Positions 1 through 7,875 of a DNA stretch of 64,000 nt are shown one piece after another (within the stretch, counting starts at the first letter, position 1; each line of letters begins with the position of its first letter). The stretch is from assembly GCF_024622195.1 (NCBI RefSeq), contig NZ_JANKBI010000006.1, forward strand, positions 174,386 to 238,385. The letters run 5' to 3'. A program made the position numbers and the translations under genes. The notes beneath the pieces were generated by a model. The model did no database searches. It was not told the origin of the DNA and was given only the letters and a program-made list of their open reading frames with translations. This DNA comes from Murimonas intestini. GTDB lineage: Bacteria; Bacillota; Clostridia; Lachnospirales; Lachnospiraceae.

Positions 1-4
1 GTCA

Positions 5-19
5 TGTAAAATCGTAAAC
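5..19. promoter_or_regulatory. 15-bp regulator box, copy 1
   Basis: TGTAAAATCGTAAAC lies just beyond the stop of the substrate-binding protein gene. It matches two boxes at 1403-1417 and 1426-1440. Its place suggests control of the next, off-window gene of the transporter locus. The repeat is seen directly; binding by the neighbouring AraC-type response regulator is inferred. Confidence 0.55.
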
Positions 20-26
20 TGCTGTG

Positions 27-1283
27 TTACCTCCCTGCTGAAAGCTGTTTTGCATAAGACTGGTCCCAGTTTTCCAAAACCTCATCTGCACTCATCTGCC
101 CCATATACATCTTCTGCTGGTCACTCCAGAATTCGCTCATGTCGATCCCGCTGAACCGCTCATTGATCTCAGGCTCCGTCTTTCCCTGCAGGATATAGTT
201 ATCATACAGATTCTGCTGCCAGTCCGCCATCTCCATCTCCTGATCCTTAAATACAGGCATGTGGTTCCATCCTGCGTTGAACTCATTCATATTTTCCGGG
301 GCGGAGAACCATTCCAGAAATACCTTCGCCTCTTCTATATGGTCTGATTTGGCTGAAACTGCAAACATCCCCTCACCGTTTTTAACTGTGAGTATCCCGC
401 TGCAGTAGGGGCTGGGGACCATGGCCAGATCGATCTTAGGATTGATCTTCCTTACATCATTGATAAAGAACTGCCCTGACATGTACATTACGGCTTTGCC
501 GTCCGCCACTGCGTCAACTGCGCTGTCATAAGTTGCTCTCATATAATCACTGTTCGTATATTCCTCTGACCTGAGAGCGGCAAATTCTTCCAGTATGGTC
601 CTGTATTCCTCATTGTTCCAGAGGGCCTCCCCTGATTTAAATTTCTCATACACCTCATCCGTCATGGTCTGAGACGCGGATGATGAGAAAGCCACCGCGG
701 ATGTCCATGAATCCTTATCCGAGGCATACAGAGGGGTATATCCTTCATCTTTTAAAACCCTGCACACCTGCTTGAACTCCTCCATGCTTCCCGGTACGTC
801 CAGCCTGAGCTTTTCAAACACATCCTTATTATAGATCAGGCCCACGCTGCTTGTAGATCCTACGGGAAGCCCGTATAATTTTCCGCCTATCTTCTTATTT
901 TCAAGCTGCTCTTCCTTTACTCTTTTGTACCAGCTCTCTTTTTCCCCCATCTCCACAAACTTTCCTGTCCCTATATCCTCCATCAGCCCTTTATCTATCC
1001 TGACCAGATCCGTCAGCTCTCCTGTGGCTGCTTTTGCTTTTGTCACCTCGATCCACTGATTGTCAGGTATCCTGAGCACTTCAATGTGGTACTGGGAGTA
1101 CTCTGCCTCAAACCTGCCGATCTCTTCTTTAAAAAATTCTTTGTAGTGTGACTGAGGCATCATTAAGGACAGCGTGACTTTTTCGCTCTCCCTGGCTGTA
1201 TCTTTGCCTCCGCATCCTGCCAGCATCAGGACGGCCAGCATGGCATATACTAACCTCCGCTCTGATATCTTTTTCTTTCTCAT
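27..1283 (-). CDS. ABC transporter extracellular solute-binding lipoprotein (family 1, sugar type)
   Basis: A 418-residue secreted lipoprotein expected to capture a sugar or oligosaccharide outside the membrane and hand it to an ABC permease. The N-terminus is a charged start, a hydrophobic stretch and a lipobox LAGC followed by GGKD, so Cys about 24 would be the lipidated residue. The rest resembles family 1 sugar-binding proteins (LSLMMPQSHYKEFF near the start; GKAVMYMSGQFF in the second half). The ATG at 1283 was chosen because GGGGAGGAG lies just upstream and the lipoprotein signal follows at once; the longer reading frame upstream has no such signal. It is divergent from a YesM/YesN-type kinase-regulator pair, the usual arrangement for a regulated sugar importer. 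Permease genes would lie off the left edge. The substrate is not known. Confidence 0.88.
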   Translation of the reverse strand: MRKKKISERRLVYAMLAVLMLAGCGGKDTARESEKVTLSLMMPQSHYKEFFKEEIGRFEAEYSQYHIEVLRIPDNQWIEVTKAKAATGELTDLVRIDKGLMEDIGTGKFVEMGEKESWYKRVKEEQLENKKIGGKLYGLPVGSTSSVGLIYNKDVFEKLRLDVPGSMEEFKQVCRVLKDEGYTPLYASDKDSWTSAVAFSSSASQTMTDEVYEKFKSGEALWNNEEYRTILEEFAALRSEEYTNSDYMRATYDSAVDAVADGKAVMYMSGQFFINDVRKINPKIDLAMVPSPYCSGILTVKNGEGMFAVSAKSDHIEEAKVFLEWFSAPENMNEFNAGWNHMPVFKDQEMEMADWQQNLYDNYILQGKTEPEINERFSGIDMSEFWSDQQKMYMGQMSADEVLENWDQSYAKQLSAGR

Positions 1284-1402
1284 ACTTCTCCTCCCCTGTT
1301 CCATAGTAACTGTGCTTTGCTGCAACATGCAGCGCCCTGTAACTCTTCCGGCCTGTATTTCCCGTATATGAAAACCATATCTCATATGGATGATACGGAA
1401 AA

Positions 1403-1440
1403 TGTAATATCGTAAACCACTAATTTGTAAAATAGTAAAC
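1403..1440. promoter_or_regulatory. Tandem 15-bp boxes in divergent intergenic region
   Basis: TGTAATATCGTAAAC (1403-1417) and TGTAAAATAGTAAAC (1426-1440) are direct repeats 23 bp apart, about two helical turns. They sit between the lipoprotein gene and the kinase gene, just upstream of a candidate kinase promoter. AraC-family activators commonly bind tandem sites spaced this way; assignment to the local response regulator is inference. Confidence 0.6.
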
Positions 1441-1455
1441 TCCCCTTCTGACTGC

Positions 1456-1484
1456 TTGCTTTTTCATTTTGCCGATGTTAAAAT
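1456..1484 (+). promoter_or_regulatory. Candidate promoter of kinase-regulator operon
   Basis: TTGCTT at 1456-1461 and TAAAAT at 1479-1484 are separated by 17 bp. The expected start near 1491 leaves a short leader to the ATG at 1518, which is preceded by GAGGTG. The tandem boxes end 15 bp before the -35 element. Confidence 0.5.
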
Positions 1485-1517
1485 TACCGTAAAAGTTTTA
1501 GCGGCGAGGTGCGGTAA

Positions 1518-3308
1518 ATGAAGAAAAAAGAACATAAATACTTCAATCAGCTGTTTTTTACTTATTCTGCTTCATTTCTCCTTTTTCTCACTCTTCTCTT
1601 TGCGGCTGTCCTGACATTTATCTACAAGGAACAGTACGCACGGAATGTGGAGGTACACCGCCAGCTTGTTTCCCAGATCCAGTCACAGCTGGATTCTTCC
1701 CTGGAGGGTATGGACCGCATCATTAACGGCCTCATATTTAATAAATCTTTTATGGACGTCATGTCTGATTCCCAGGCTGCATCCAGCACCCCTGTCTATG
1801 ACAGCCAGGTACTCAATTATTTCCTTACAATGGACGTTCCTGACCTGTCCACCTACAGGATAATCGCTTTCAATGAGGATGTCTACTACACTCTCACAAA
1901 ATCTGATGAAAATCCGTCCTACATAAGAGATGCCATATCTGCATACCCCTGGGCAGAGCTTGTCCGGATTGCTGACGGCGAAAAAGTTATAATCCCCGTC
2001 CACCCGGATGATTTCTCTGAGCATGGCGCGCCTGTCTACTCTGTAGCCCGCCAGATCACTGACGGAAAAAATGATTACGGCATTATAGAGGTCCAGAATG
2101 AATACAGCGAGATCTTCTCCATCTGCAGACTTGACAATGTATCTGCTGATATCATGCTCTTTGCCCCTGACAGTACGCAGATCTACCCGTCATTGTCTGA
2201 CGGCGGCAGCCATTCACCGGAGTTTTACCAGAATATTTATGGGACAGTTTCCAGACAGCAGCAGCCTGACGGCAGCTTCCGGCAGAACGGCGCACAGATC
2301 TCCTATGTCACATCTTCCTATTCCGGGTGGACTGCCATACTGCACTGTCCCACTCTGGCAGTGGTGCCCTACGGGCTGCAGATGATCCTGTTTTCTCTCC
2401 TGATCTTTCTGTTTCTGATCGCCACTGTCCTGCTCATGTTCCGTGTCCTTACAAGACGTATGGTAGCTCCTCTCAATGACCTGAACCTGGCGCTGAAGGA
2501 AGTCTCCCTGGATAATCTGTCCCTTGAACTGCCGCAGCAGTACAACATCGAGGAGATCGAGGACATCAACCAGTCCTTTCAAAAGATGTTTGGCCATCTC
2601 AAAAACGCCATCAACATCAGCATCCAGAGCAAGACGAATGAGGAGCGCGCCAATTACCTGGCGCTGCAGTCTCAAATGAACCCTCATACCATCTATAATA
2701 CCATATCCATGATAGAGGGTGTGACTTACATGAACGGAGATCTGGAAGCCTCAGAACTCTGTATCCGTTTTTCTAAGATGCTGCGCTATATTTCTGATTA
2801 TACAAAAGATACGTACTCGATCCAGGATGAAGTTTCACACCTGCAGAATTATGCATTTTTAATCCAGAAGCGCTATGACGGCAGACTGGACATCCATATA
2901 TCAGCCCAGGAGGACCTGCTGGGGGAGGCAATACCCAAGTTTACCCTCCAGCCCCTTGTAGAAAACTGCATAAAACACGGCCTGCGTTCTTCAAACCCAC
3001 ATTTTGTAGTAAAAATGTCTGTCTCCGGTTCTGATAAGGAGTGGAAGATCCTGGTGACGGATAATGGCTCCGGCTTCACAAAAGAGAGCACGGCAAAAAT
3101 AGAAGAACAGCTGAAGAACTGTGACGATGGCCTGAAAAACCATAAAGACATTATCAACAGGAAGATCGGCAATCTGGCGATCAGCAACATTTATATGAGG
3201 TGCCGTATCCTCTATGGGGACAGGTTCCGTTTTGCTTTCGGCAGTACACCCGGGGGGCAGGGCGCTTTTGTAGAACTGACAGTGAGAAGGGAGAATGGAA
3301 ATGATTAA
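1518..3308 (+). CDS. Sensor histidine kinase, YesM family
   Basis: A 596-residue membrane kinase that should sense an extracellular signal and phosphorylate the response regulator encoded next. A first membrane helix lies around residues 12-37, followed by an extracytoplasmic region to about 285, a second helix (FSLLIFLFLIATVLLMF), a HAMP-like segment, and the His_kinase domain with QSQMNPHTIYNT near residue 387. The usual motif is NPHFLYNT, so the phosphoacceptor His is kept but the two residues after it differ. A HATPase domain follows (VENCIKHGL; DNGSGF). The last codons overlap the response-regulator gene, indicating translational coupling. The pair probably controls the divergent sugar-binding protein gene. 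Confidence 0.88.
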   Translation: MKKKEHKYFNQLFFTYSASFLLFLTLLFAAVLTFIYKEQYARNVEVHRQLVSQIQSQLDSSLEGMDRIINGLIFNKSFMDVMSDSQAASSTPVYDSQVLNYFLTMDVPDLSTYRIIAFNEDVYYTLTKSDENPSYIRDAISAYPWAELVRIADGEKVIIPVHPDDFSEHGAPVYSVARQITDGKNDYGIIEVQNEYSEIFSICRLDNVSADIMLFAPDSTQIYPSLSDGGSHSPEFYQNIYGTVSRQQQPDGSFRQNGAQISYVTSSYSGWTAILHCPTLAVVPYGLQMILFSLLIFLFLIATVLLMFRVLTRRMVAPLNDLNLALKEVSLDNLSLELPQQYNIEEIEDINQSFQKMFGHLKNAINISIQSKTNEERANYLALQSQMNPHTIYNTISMIEGVTYMNGDLEASELCIRFSKMLRYISDYTKDTYSIQDEVSHLQNYAFLIQKRYDGRLDIHISAQEDLLGEAIPKFTLQPLVENCIKHGLRSSNPHFVVKMSVSGSDKEWKILVTDNGSGFTKESTAKIEEQLKNCDDGLKNHKDIINRKIGNLAISNIYMRCRILYGDRFRFAFGSTPGGQGAFVELTVRRENGND

Positions 3309-4827
3309 AATATTTCTTGTAGAGGATGAGGTTTTTGCCCTGCGGACACTTCACAGGAAGATCCTGGACCTGCAGGAAGACTATGAGATCGTGGGGACAG
3401 CAACAGACGGTACTGAAGCCCTGCCAAAGATCCTGGCCGCAAAACCTGCTATAGTTATGACAGATATACGCATGAGTGATATGGATGGCCTGACTCTGAT
3501 CCAGAAAATGAAAGAGCAGAAGGTTTCCGCCCTGCCTGTCATAATCAGCGGTTACCAGGAATTTGAATATGCAAAGCAGGCTATGAGGCTGGGTGTGGAG
3601 GATTACCTTTTAAAGCCTGTAGAATTAAGTGAACTGAAAGAATGCCTGCAGAACTGCCGTCAGAAACTGGAGGACAGATACAGCCGCAAAAATATTTATT
3701 CTTTTCTGATCGGAGATGAGTCATTCAGCCTGGAACAGATCACTTCAAATGATAATTTCACGCTTGTATATCTCATTGCCTCCAATCCCCTGAACAATCT
3801 GGAAACCTTTATGCATCCGGGAACAGGCTATCTGCCGGGTACAAGAATACAAAAGCTTTTTACAGAAAATTTCCCTGAGACTGCAGTATTCTGTTTTGAC
3901 GGCATCTTCAGCAATGAAAAGGTGATCCTTCTCAATACTTCACCCGGCCCCAGGACGGAGCCTGCACTAAAAAAGATCACTGCCCTACTGGAAGATCATT
4001 TTTCCTGTCCCGTCACACTGTACTATACAGGCAGCCGGGCCAAATCCCTGACTTATGACATCCAGTCTGCCAGAAGGGGCTGTGTGAAAAACGCCGTCTT
4101 TGGCATAAGCGGCTGCAGCTGCACACTCTCCGCCTCCTCCCCTTCGGAGGATCTGACCGGAACGATCGAGCTTTTATCACTGCTGATCCATCAGGAGGAT
4201 TATGAGCTGATACGCTCCAATCTGCTCCGCCTTTTCCAGCGCTGGCAGGAGGCCCGCAGAACCGTGAATTCCTGCCAGTCCGACCTTATATTCATCCTGA
4301 ATTCCCTGAGGCAGAGCTTTTCAGTTAAAAAGACTGCTGATCTGGACAGCCGTTTCTTTATAGAAAATATCATGTGCTTTTCCTCCACCCCTGAAGAACT
4401 GGCCGGTAACTTCTCACAGCTTCTGGCAGAACTGGCATCTGCTCCCCGGGGCAGTGAAGAGAGCGCTCCGGGCGGTGAAGAATTTGTCCGCAGGATTGAA
4501 GAATACTGCCAGAAAAATCTGTCCCGGACTATCACGCTCCAGCTGCTTGCCAATGAGATGAACGTATCAAAGGTATATCTCTGCCGCATCTTCAAAAAGT
4601 ATAAAAACATTTCACCTATCGATTATTTCAACAGGCTGAAGATCGAGCGGGCATGTGAACTTCTCCGCCGTTTCTCTTCCCTGCCCCTTCAGGAGATCTC
4701 AGATACACTGGGGTTTAATGACGTATATTATTTCAGCAAAGTATTTAAAAAAATAACAGGCATCTCCCCTTCCGGGTACCGGAAAAAGGAAACGCCTGAC
4801 CAGACGGAAAATCCGCTGCAAGAGTAA
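3301..4827 (+). CDS. Response regulator, REC-AraC type (YesN family)
   Basis: A 508-residue cytoplasmic regulator with an N-terminal receiver domain (FLVEDE acidic pocket; phosphorylatable Asp in VMTDIRM; LLKPVE) and a C-terminal AraC-type double helix-turn-helix (LANEMNVSKVYLCRIFKKY and FNDVYYFSKVFKKITG). The middle of about 270 residues is poorly conserved, as is usual for YesN proteins. I prefer the ATG at 3301: GGGAG lies 8 bases upstream of it and is too close to the ATG at 3295. It overlaps the kinase stop by 8 bases. The tandem 15-bp boxes in the upstream divergent region are the natural candidate targets. Confidence 0.88.
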   Translation: MIKIFLVEDEVFALRTLHRKILDLQEDYEIVGTATDGTEALPKILAAKPAIVMTDIRMSDMDGLTLIQKMKEQKVSALPVIISGYQEFEYAKQAMRLGVEDYLLKPVELSELKECLQNCRQKLEDRYSRKNIYSFLIGDESFSLEQITSNDNFTLVYLIASNPLNNLETFMHPGTGYLPGTRIQKLFTENFPETAVFCFDGIFSNEKVILLNTSPGPRTEPALKKITALLEDHFSCPVTLYYTGSRAKSLTYDIQSARRGCVKNAVFGISGCSCTLSASSPSEDLTGTIELLSLLIHQEDYELIRSNLLRLFQRWQEARRTVNSCQSDLIFILNSLRQSFSVKKTADLDSRFFIENIMCFSSTPEELAGNFSQLLAELASAPRGSEESAPGGEEFVRRIEEYCQKNLSRTITLQLLANEMNVSKVYLCRIFKKYKNISPIDYFNRLKIERACELLRRFSSLPLQEISDTLGFNDVYYFSKVFKKITGISPSGYRKKETPDQTENPLQE

Positions 4828-4959
4828 TACTGTGAAAGAACAAAAGTGCGCTCTGCCCCCCCTCCCGCGAGCCTATAACTTGGATAGCGCAGCTGTTGTT
4901 CCGCGTGCGCAGCTGCGCATACCCCGAAGGGTGCCCTTCTTAAATATATCTATGATCCA
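4828..4959. terminator. Convergent intergenic region with hairpins
   Basis: This gap between two convergent genes holds a perfect 14-bp palindrome TGCGCAGCTGCGCA (4906-4919) and a hairpin GAAGGG-TG-CCCTTC (4926-4939) followed by TTAAAT. They probably end transcription from one or both sides; neither has a long U-run. Confidence 0.4.
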
Positions 4960-6075
4960 TTACTGTGCCTGGCTGACTGCAGATATATAATCCCCGTACC
5001 CTTCTTCTTCCATTTTGTCCAGTGGAATAAAGCGGAGGGATGCACTATTGATACAGTATCTTAAGCCGCCCGCTTCTTCCGGCCCATCGTCAAACACATG
5101 TCCCAGATGAGAATCTCCGTCATGGCTCCTCACCTCAGTGCGGTTCATTCCCAGGCTTGTATCCTCTTCTTCTATAACCGCATCCTGGTCAACTGGTTTT
5201 GTAAAGCTTGGCCAGCCGCATCCTGAGTCAAATTTATCAGCTGAAGAAAACAATGGCTCCCCGGTGACTACATCTACATATATTCCCGGCTCGTCGTTAT
5301 CCCAGTACTCACCGCTGAATGGATGTTCTGTGAAAGAATTTTGAGTGACATTAAACTGCTCGTCTGTGAGTCTTGCCCTGATATCTTCCTCGTCAAGCTT
5401 CCTTCCCACAGTTCCGTTCTGCCGGATCTCCAGTTTGTCCAGACTGCTGAAATCTATATGGCAGTATCCTCCCGGATTGTTCTGCAGGTAATCCTGATGG
5501 TAATCTTCCGCTGGATAAAAGTTTTGAAGCATCTCCAGTTCCACAGCCAGCGGTTCTGTATATTCTTTCCGGACTTCATTCATAACCACCTGTATGGACG
5601 CCCTGTCCTTTTCTTCTGTATAATAAATCCCTGTCCGGTACTGGCTTCCTCTGTCATTTCCCTGTCTGTCCACACTGACAGGATCTATGATCTCAAAATA
5701 CTGCTCCGTCAATGTGCGAAGCGAAATGATGCCCGGATCGTATTTAACCTGTACTGTCTCGGCAAAACCCGTTTTGTCAGAACACACTTCTTCGTAAGTA
5801 GGATTTTCTTTATTGCCGTTTGCATATCCGGAAATCACGTCATATACACCGGGTATCCGGGAGAAATACTCTTCCACTCCCCAGAAACATCCTCCTGCAA
5901 AATATATCTCTTTCAAATTGTCCGGCTGCTTTTTTTCTTTCATAGAAGATACCTCACTTTCCTTTTCTGCCGCAGAAACTGAATCTGTCCCACCTCTGCC
6001 ATAGACCCCCGGAATCACAAAAATAATGACAATAACTGCGATAATTGATAGTATATACAATAATCTCCGGCGCAT
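4960..6075 (-). CDS. msrAB: Bifunctional peptide methionine sulfoxide reductase MsrA-MsrB, membrane-anchored or secreted
   Basis: A 371-residue fusion enzyme that repairs both S- and R-methionine sulfoxide in oxidised proteins. Residues about 5-22 are a hydrophobic anchor or signal sequence, so it acts outside the membrane. MsrA follows with its GGCFWG motif (Cys about 63). MsrB lies in the second half with CGWPSF and the catalytic RYCINSASLRF near the C-terminus. Both domains look complete. The ATG at 6075 was chosen because AAGGTGG lies 8 bases upstream; four codons upstream there is a GTG without better support. It is monocistronic and divergent from the MocR regulator. The electron donor for an extracellular Msr is not encoded nearby. 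Confidence 0.93.
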   Translation of the reverse strand: MRRRLLYILSIIAVIVIIFVIPGVYGRGGTDSVSAAEKESEVSSMKEKKQPDNLKEIYFAGGCFWGVEEYFSRIPGVYDVISGYANGNKENPTYEEVCSDKTGFAETVQVKYDPGIISLRTLTEQYFEIIDPVSVDRQGNDRGSQYRTGIYYTEEKDRASIQVVMNEVRKEYTEPLAVELEMLQNFYPAEDYHQDYLQNNPGGYCHIDFSSLDKLEIRQNGTVGRKLDEEDIRARLTDEQFNVTQNSFTEHPFSGEYWDNDEPGIYVDVVTGEPLFSSADKFDSGCGWPSFTKPVDQDAVIEEEDTSLGMNRTEVRSHDGDSHLGHVFDDGPEEAGGLRYCINSASLRFIPLDKMEEEGYGDYISAVSQAQ

Positions 6076-6127
6076 AACCAACACCACCTTATCTTTGGAA
6101 ATAGTTATCAGGTTATTGTAATTATAT

Positions 6128-6160
6128 CAGTTACAGTTTTTATTGTCAATGGTAACTGTA
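6128..6160. promoter_or_regulatory. Inverted repeat upstream of msrAB
   Basis: TACAGTT (6132-6138) and AACTGTA (6154-6160) form an inverted repeat with a 15-base spacer, and an overlapping pair CAGTTAC/GTAACTG (6128-6134/6152-6158) can also be drawn. It lies in an AT-rich stretch upstream of msrAB and may be an operator; no regulator is identified. Confidence 0.3.
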
Positions 6161-6222
6161 TTATTTTTTGTTACATTTTTTCATTGTCCAGTACGCATGA
6201 TTTCCGGTATATTGCTTTTAGA

Positions 6223-6309
6223 ATTGGATGTCTAAAAATATTCCAGATTGGATGTTGAACAAGGCATATTTTCCATTTATAATCATATTGGATTCAACCA
6301 ATTGGAGGC
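6223..6309 (+). promoter_or_regulatory. MocR promoter with ATTGGA direct repeats
   Basis: TTGAAC (6255-6260) and TATAAT (6278-6283) are 17 bp apart, a strong sigma-A type promoter. ATTGGATGT occurs at 6223-6231 and again at 6247-6255, touching the -35 element, with related ATTGGATTC at 6287-6295 over the start site and ATTGGA at 6301-6306 forming part of the ribosome binding site. MocR proteins often bind direct repeats and repress their own gene, so these are candidate autoregulatory sites. Confidence 0.6.
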
Positions 6310-6313
6310 ATAT

Positions 6314-7825
6314 ATGAAAATTCAAATAGACAGATCTGATAAAACTCCTCTGTATAAACAGATCGCAGGGCAGATACAGGCTCAGATCACATCCGGTGAG
6401 ATTCCTGAAGGCTTCCAGTTTCCGTCAGAACGGCAGTTAGCTGATGCCCTCGGTGTAAACCGCACGACTGTCCTAAATGCATATAAGGAATTAAAGGCAG
6501 ACGGGCTGATCGCGTCTCATGTGGGGAGCGGCACAGTAGCCGTCAGAAACCAAAATGCAGAGCCTGTCATCCTCAGTCACCGCAAAGATCCCATGTGGGA
6601 GCATCTGTTCAGCGATCACATGAAAAATCAGGACAGCTTTGATATTAATAAATACCTGGAGGTAGCAAATCAAAGGGATGTGATCTCCTTCGCCGCCGGA
6701 ATAGCATCCTTTGAGCTGCCTCCCGTACAGGCATTTGCCGGGATAGAGAAAGAATTACTGGGCAGCGGGAATGGACTGCTTGTCTCTCCTGTGGCAGGCT
6801 TTTCTTCCCTGCGCAGAGTTATGAGCTCCTACATGCAGAAACGCTCCTGCTTCTGCCAGCCATCAGAAATAATGATAACCTCAGGAGCACAGCAGGGTAT
6901 CGATCTCATTGCACGCGCATTTGTCAATCCGGGGGACATTGTACTGATTGAAGAGCCTTCTTTCTTTCCCGCCATACGCAGCTTCCGCTCCATGGGTGCA
7001 AAATTAATGGCTGTGCCAATGGAGGAGGACGGCATGGATGTGGATATCCTGGAACAGCTGCTGACCCGGTACAGGCCCAAACTGATCTATACCATGCCTG
7101 CCTACCACAACCCCTGCGGCGTCACAATGAGTATCCCAAAGCGGGTCCGCCTTCTGGAGCTTGCCGGCAGATATGGGATACCTGTGCTGGAGGACGACCC
7201 CTACAGCGAATTAAACTATGAAGGGCCGCCAGTCACCCCCTTAAAGTCTATGGACAAGAGCGGGTATGTAGTATATCTGAGCACCTTTTCCAAAACGATC
7301 TATCCTGGACTGCGTCTGGGGTGGATCTGTGCAGATAAGAAACTGATCAGCCGCCTTTCAGGCATCCGCCAGCTTATGGACCTGCACTCCGGCTGTATTT
7401 CCCAGCAGATTGCAGAACGTTTTATCGTAAGCGGTGAGCTAAAAAAGTATCTGACCCTCATACGCAGAGAGTACAGGGAGCGGCGGGATATTATGACAGA
7501 TGCCCTCAGCAGATATGCTCCTGCCGGCCTGACCTGGAACAGACCGGAGGGCGGATACTATCTGTGGTGCAGGCTTCCTGAAGGCCTGTCTTCAGATATC
7601 CTTGTCACACGGGCGGCAGAAAGAGGCGTTGCCATTCTTCCCGGAACTCCGTCCTATCTGACTCCCTACAAGGGAGAATGCTATATCAGGCTAAACTATA
7701 CCTTTCCCCCAAGGGACAGGATTGCAGAAGGAATCAGGATTCTGTGTGAGGTTATTGAAGAACTGGCATCGGCCCGCCCTGAATACACACTCTGCCCGGA
7801 CAGCGAGATCAATCCGATCTTATAA
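6314..7825 (+). CDS. MocR/PdxR-family transcriptional regulator (GntR HTH plus aminotransferase domain)
   Basis: A 503-residue regulator with a winged-helix GntR domain (DKTPLYKQIAGQIQAQI; SERQLADALGVNRTTVLNAY) and a class I aminotransferase-like domain from about residue 100. The PLP lysine is in STFSKTIYPGLRLGW near residue 327. Such proteins use PLP or a PLP-amino acid adduct as effector. The ATG at 6314 was chosen: GGAGG lies 5 bases upstream and the GntR domain begins at once; the longer frame would start at a TTG at 6248, inside the promoter. The next gene is a stand-alone aminotransferase of the same fold, a likely target together with its own gene. Confidence 0.88.
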   Translation: MKIQIDRSDKTPLYKQIAGQIQAQITSGEIPEGFQFPSERQLADALGVNRTTVLNAYKELKADGLIASHVGSGTVAVRNQNAEPVILSHRKDPMWEHLFSDHMKNQDSFDINKYLEVANQRDVISFAAGIASFELPPVQAFAGIEKELLGSGNGLLVSPVAGFSSLRRVMSSYMQKRSCFCQPSEIMITSGAQQGIDLIARAFVNPGDIVLIEEPSFFPAIRSFRSMGAKLMAVPMEEDGMDVDILEQLLTRYRPKLIYTMPAYHNPCGVTMSIPKRVRLLELAGRYGIPVLEDDPYSELNYEGPPVTPLKSMDKSGYVVYLSTFSKTIYPGLRLGWICADKKLISRLSGIRQLMDLHSGCISQQIAERFIVSGELKKYLTLIRREYRERRDIMTDALSRYAPAGLTWNRPEGGYYLWCRLPEGLSSDILVTRAAERGVAILPGTPSYLTPYKGECYIRLNYTFPPRDRIAEGIRILCEVIEELASARPEYTLCPDSEINPIL

Positions 7826-7828
7826 GAG

Positions 7829-7847
7829 TAATTATTCAGAATAATTA
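7829..7847. promoter_or_regulatory. 19-bp perfect palindrome between mocR and aminotransferase gene
   Basis: TAATTATTC-A-GAATAATTA lies immediately after the MocR stop codon and upstream of the aminotransferase ribosome binding site. It may be an operator or a weak AU-rich RNA hairpin; which one cannot be told from the sequence. Confidence 0.4.
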
Positions 7848-7875
7848 TTAAGACGAATCATTAAGGAGAATTATC

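Noticed and set aside
2214..2687. A minus-strand frame opposite the first YesM-type kinase
   Set aside because: It is antisense to an intact kinase gene and its composition mirrors that gene.
5323..5982. A 219-codon plus-strand frame opposite msrAB
   Set aside because: It runs fully antisense to a clear MsrA-MsrB gene, has no ribosome binding site and no recognisable protein pattern.
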